Of a DNA stretch of 6,514 nucleotides, positions 5,682 through 6,514 are shown in pieces. A program made the translations under genes and the position numbers. How positions within the stretch are numbered: position 1 is the first letter of the stretch; each line of letters starts with the position of its first letter. Under the pieces are notes generated by a model. That model saw only the letters and a list, made by a program, of their open reading frames with translations. It searched no databases and was not told where the DNA came from. Source of the stretch: an uncultured Bacteroidales bacterium (GTDB lineage Bacteria > Bacteroidota > Bacteroidia > Bacteroidales > F082); assembly GCA_946410535.1 (NCBI GenBank), contig CAMKAR010000126.1, positions 1 through 6,514 of the forward strand, in the 5' to 3' direction.

Positions 5682-6514
5682 CACCGCCACAGCGAAGCCA
5701 GCATCATGGGCTTCCTCAATGCCATCAAAAGCTTCTTTGGGAATCTTGTATATGGCTCCGTAATCCTCTGGCTCCTGAATTTTTGTGCAAATCAGGAAAA
5801 GGTCGCCTGCCGGACTCAAACAAATGCCATTGCCAGGGTATAATTGGAATGTCGTATCTGAATAATAGATTTCGTTGAGTTTGTTAAGGTTTTCATCCAA
5901 ATAGGCCACATAAACGCTTGAAGGCGTGAAAAAAAGCTTGTCCATACCTCCTGCCATGTAAATGCCTCCATCAGAATCAAAATCAATGGAGTTCTTGTAT
6001 CCGGCAGCACTCGGAACTGCAGAAGTAATGCCCCATGTGTAGGCAAGTTGCTCAAAATGATCGGCATCAAACACGCTCATCAATATGTCTTCGTCATGCT
6101 CGTGTATGTCGCCAGGTGCCCAATAGGTTTCGCAGTTGATGGAATAGGTCTTGCCATTATAGGGATTCATCTTGAAGAAAGCTTCCTTGCCGCTCAACCG
6201 AGGATAGGAAAGACGGTCGATATTTTCAACATGCTCCACAATGTTAAGGTCGGCATCCATTGTATAGCAGTCATATTTCGCAGGGTTCTGACTCAAGTTT
6301 CGCATCACCATCCGGCAACCGAGCGAATCGGGGGTGGGAAACAGCTCAAACGCACGAAACATCCTTCCAGTAAAAGGAACATTCTCAAAAGTTATCTCGT
6401 TAAGCAAATGGCCCTCAGCATCAAATTTCATGAGCCTGAACCCAGTCGTCCAAGGAATTGTTTCATATTGCGTAAGGCTTTCCGATGGGTAGGCGTAGAA
6501 TATGCTGCCGTCTT
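5463..6514 (-). CDS. T9SS type A sorting-domain protein, 3' part only (paralogue of the 503-2029 protein)
   Basis: The frame is open from the right window edge to TAA at 5463, giving 349 visible residues beginning DGSIFYAYPSESL. An in-frame Met at 6431 is internal: the 27 residues before it match the paralogue (DGSVVFSFP...LRVMRFD against DGSIFYAYP...FRLMKFD). By that alignment about 158 N-terminal residues, including the signal peptide, lie beyond the window. The body shows the same strand and Asp-turn pattern (MKFDAEGHLLNEITF, TMDADLNIVEHVENI, SVFDADHFEQLAYTWG, AYLDENLNKLNEIYY). The last 72 residues are a T9SS type A sorting domain ending GKWIKQ. It is the first visible gene of the operon, with 1-4 nt to the next start. 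No catalytic motif is visible; the role is unknown. Confidence 0.9.
   Translation of the reverse strand, partial: DGSIFYAYPSESLTQYETIPWTTGFRLMKFDAEGHLLNEITFENVPFTGRMFRAFELFPTPDSLGCRMVMRNLSQNPAKYDCYTMDADLNIVEHVENIDRLSYPRLSGKEAFFKMNPYNGKTYSINCETYWAPGDIHEHDEDILMSVFDADHFEQLAYTWGITSAVPSAAGYKNSIDFDSDGGIYMAGGMDKLFFTPSSVYVAYLDENLNKLNEIYYSDTTFQLYPGNGICLSPAGDLFLICTKIQEPEDYGAIYKIPKEAFDGIEEAHDAGFAVAVAYPNPGKDVLNIRTGLKDARVEVYDMSGRMVYRQEITENVTSIDAEGWPSGTYVWKVITNGKEVESGKWIKQ

Noticed and set aside
4759..6070. Minus-strand ORFs at 4759-4980 and 5816-6070
   Set aside because: They overlap, in other frames of the same strand, genes with full-length homology support.
6429..6431. ATG at 6431 as the true start of the rightmost gene
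   Set aside because: The frame stays open to the window edge and the upstream 27 residues align with the paralogue, so this Met is internal.

Overview
This window looks like chromosomal DNA from a member of the Bacteroidales (Bacteroidota), probably an uncultured gut- or rumen-type lineage; the rank below order is a guess. The evidence is: four secreted proteins, each ending in a type A C-terminal sorting domain of the type IX secretion system (T9SS, the Por system); two copies of the Bacteroidota -7 promoter box TAACTTTG; no Shine-Dalgarno sequences; and intergenic DNA filled with short degenerate repeats. Every gene I can support is read on the minus strand, so transcription runs from right to left.

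Right to left, the layout is as follows. (1) 5463-6514: a T9SS cargo protein cut at its N-terminal end by the window edge. (2) 3857-5461: a second cargo protein with the same repeated 'strand - D-x-x-x-N - strand' pattern, starting 1-4 nt after the first gene's stop. (3) 2350-3852: a third cargo protein with a different body, a GLUG-type beta-helix, starting 4 nt after the second gene's stop. These three form a tight operon whose promoter lies outside the window. (4) 2030-2349: a 320-nt gene-free spacer built from GC-rich hairpins, an 8-bp-period array and a 7-bp-period array, parts of which occur twice. (5) 503-2029: a full-length paralogue of the truncated first gene. (6) 233-502: an AT-rich spacer holding a promoter followed by a 19-codon remnant that resembles the N-terminus of RhuM-family proteins. 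(7) 1-232: the start of a small lipoprotein gene with its own promoter, cut by the left edge.

The four cargo genes should all yield proteins that cross the inner membrane through Sec, using nearly identical signal peptides in the three visible cases, and then cross the outer membrane through T9SS. No catalytic motif was seen in any of them, so surface display, adhesion or binding is more likely than enzymatic work; that part is inference. The genes look like products of tandem duplication and domain shuffling: signal peptides, stop-start junctions and sorting domains are conserved at the DNA level, while at least one body has been swapped.

I found no CRISPR array, tRNA, rRNA, transposase or defence operon. 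The most unusual items are the RhuM-like remnant that kept its promoter, the composite repeat spacer, and the modular duplication pattern of the cargo operon.
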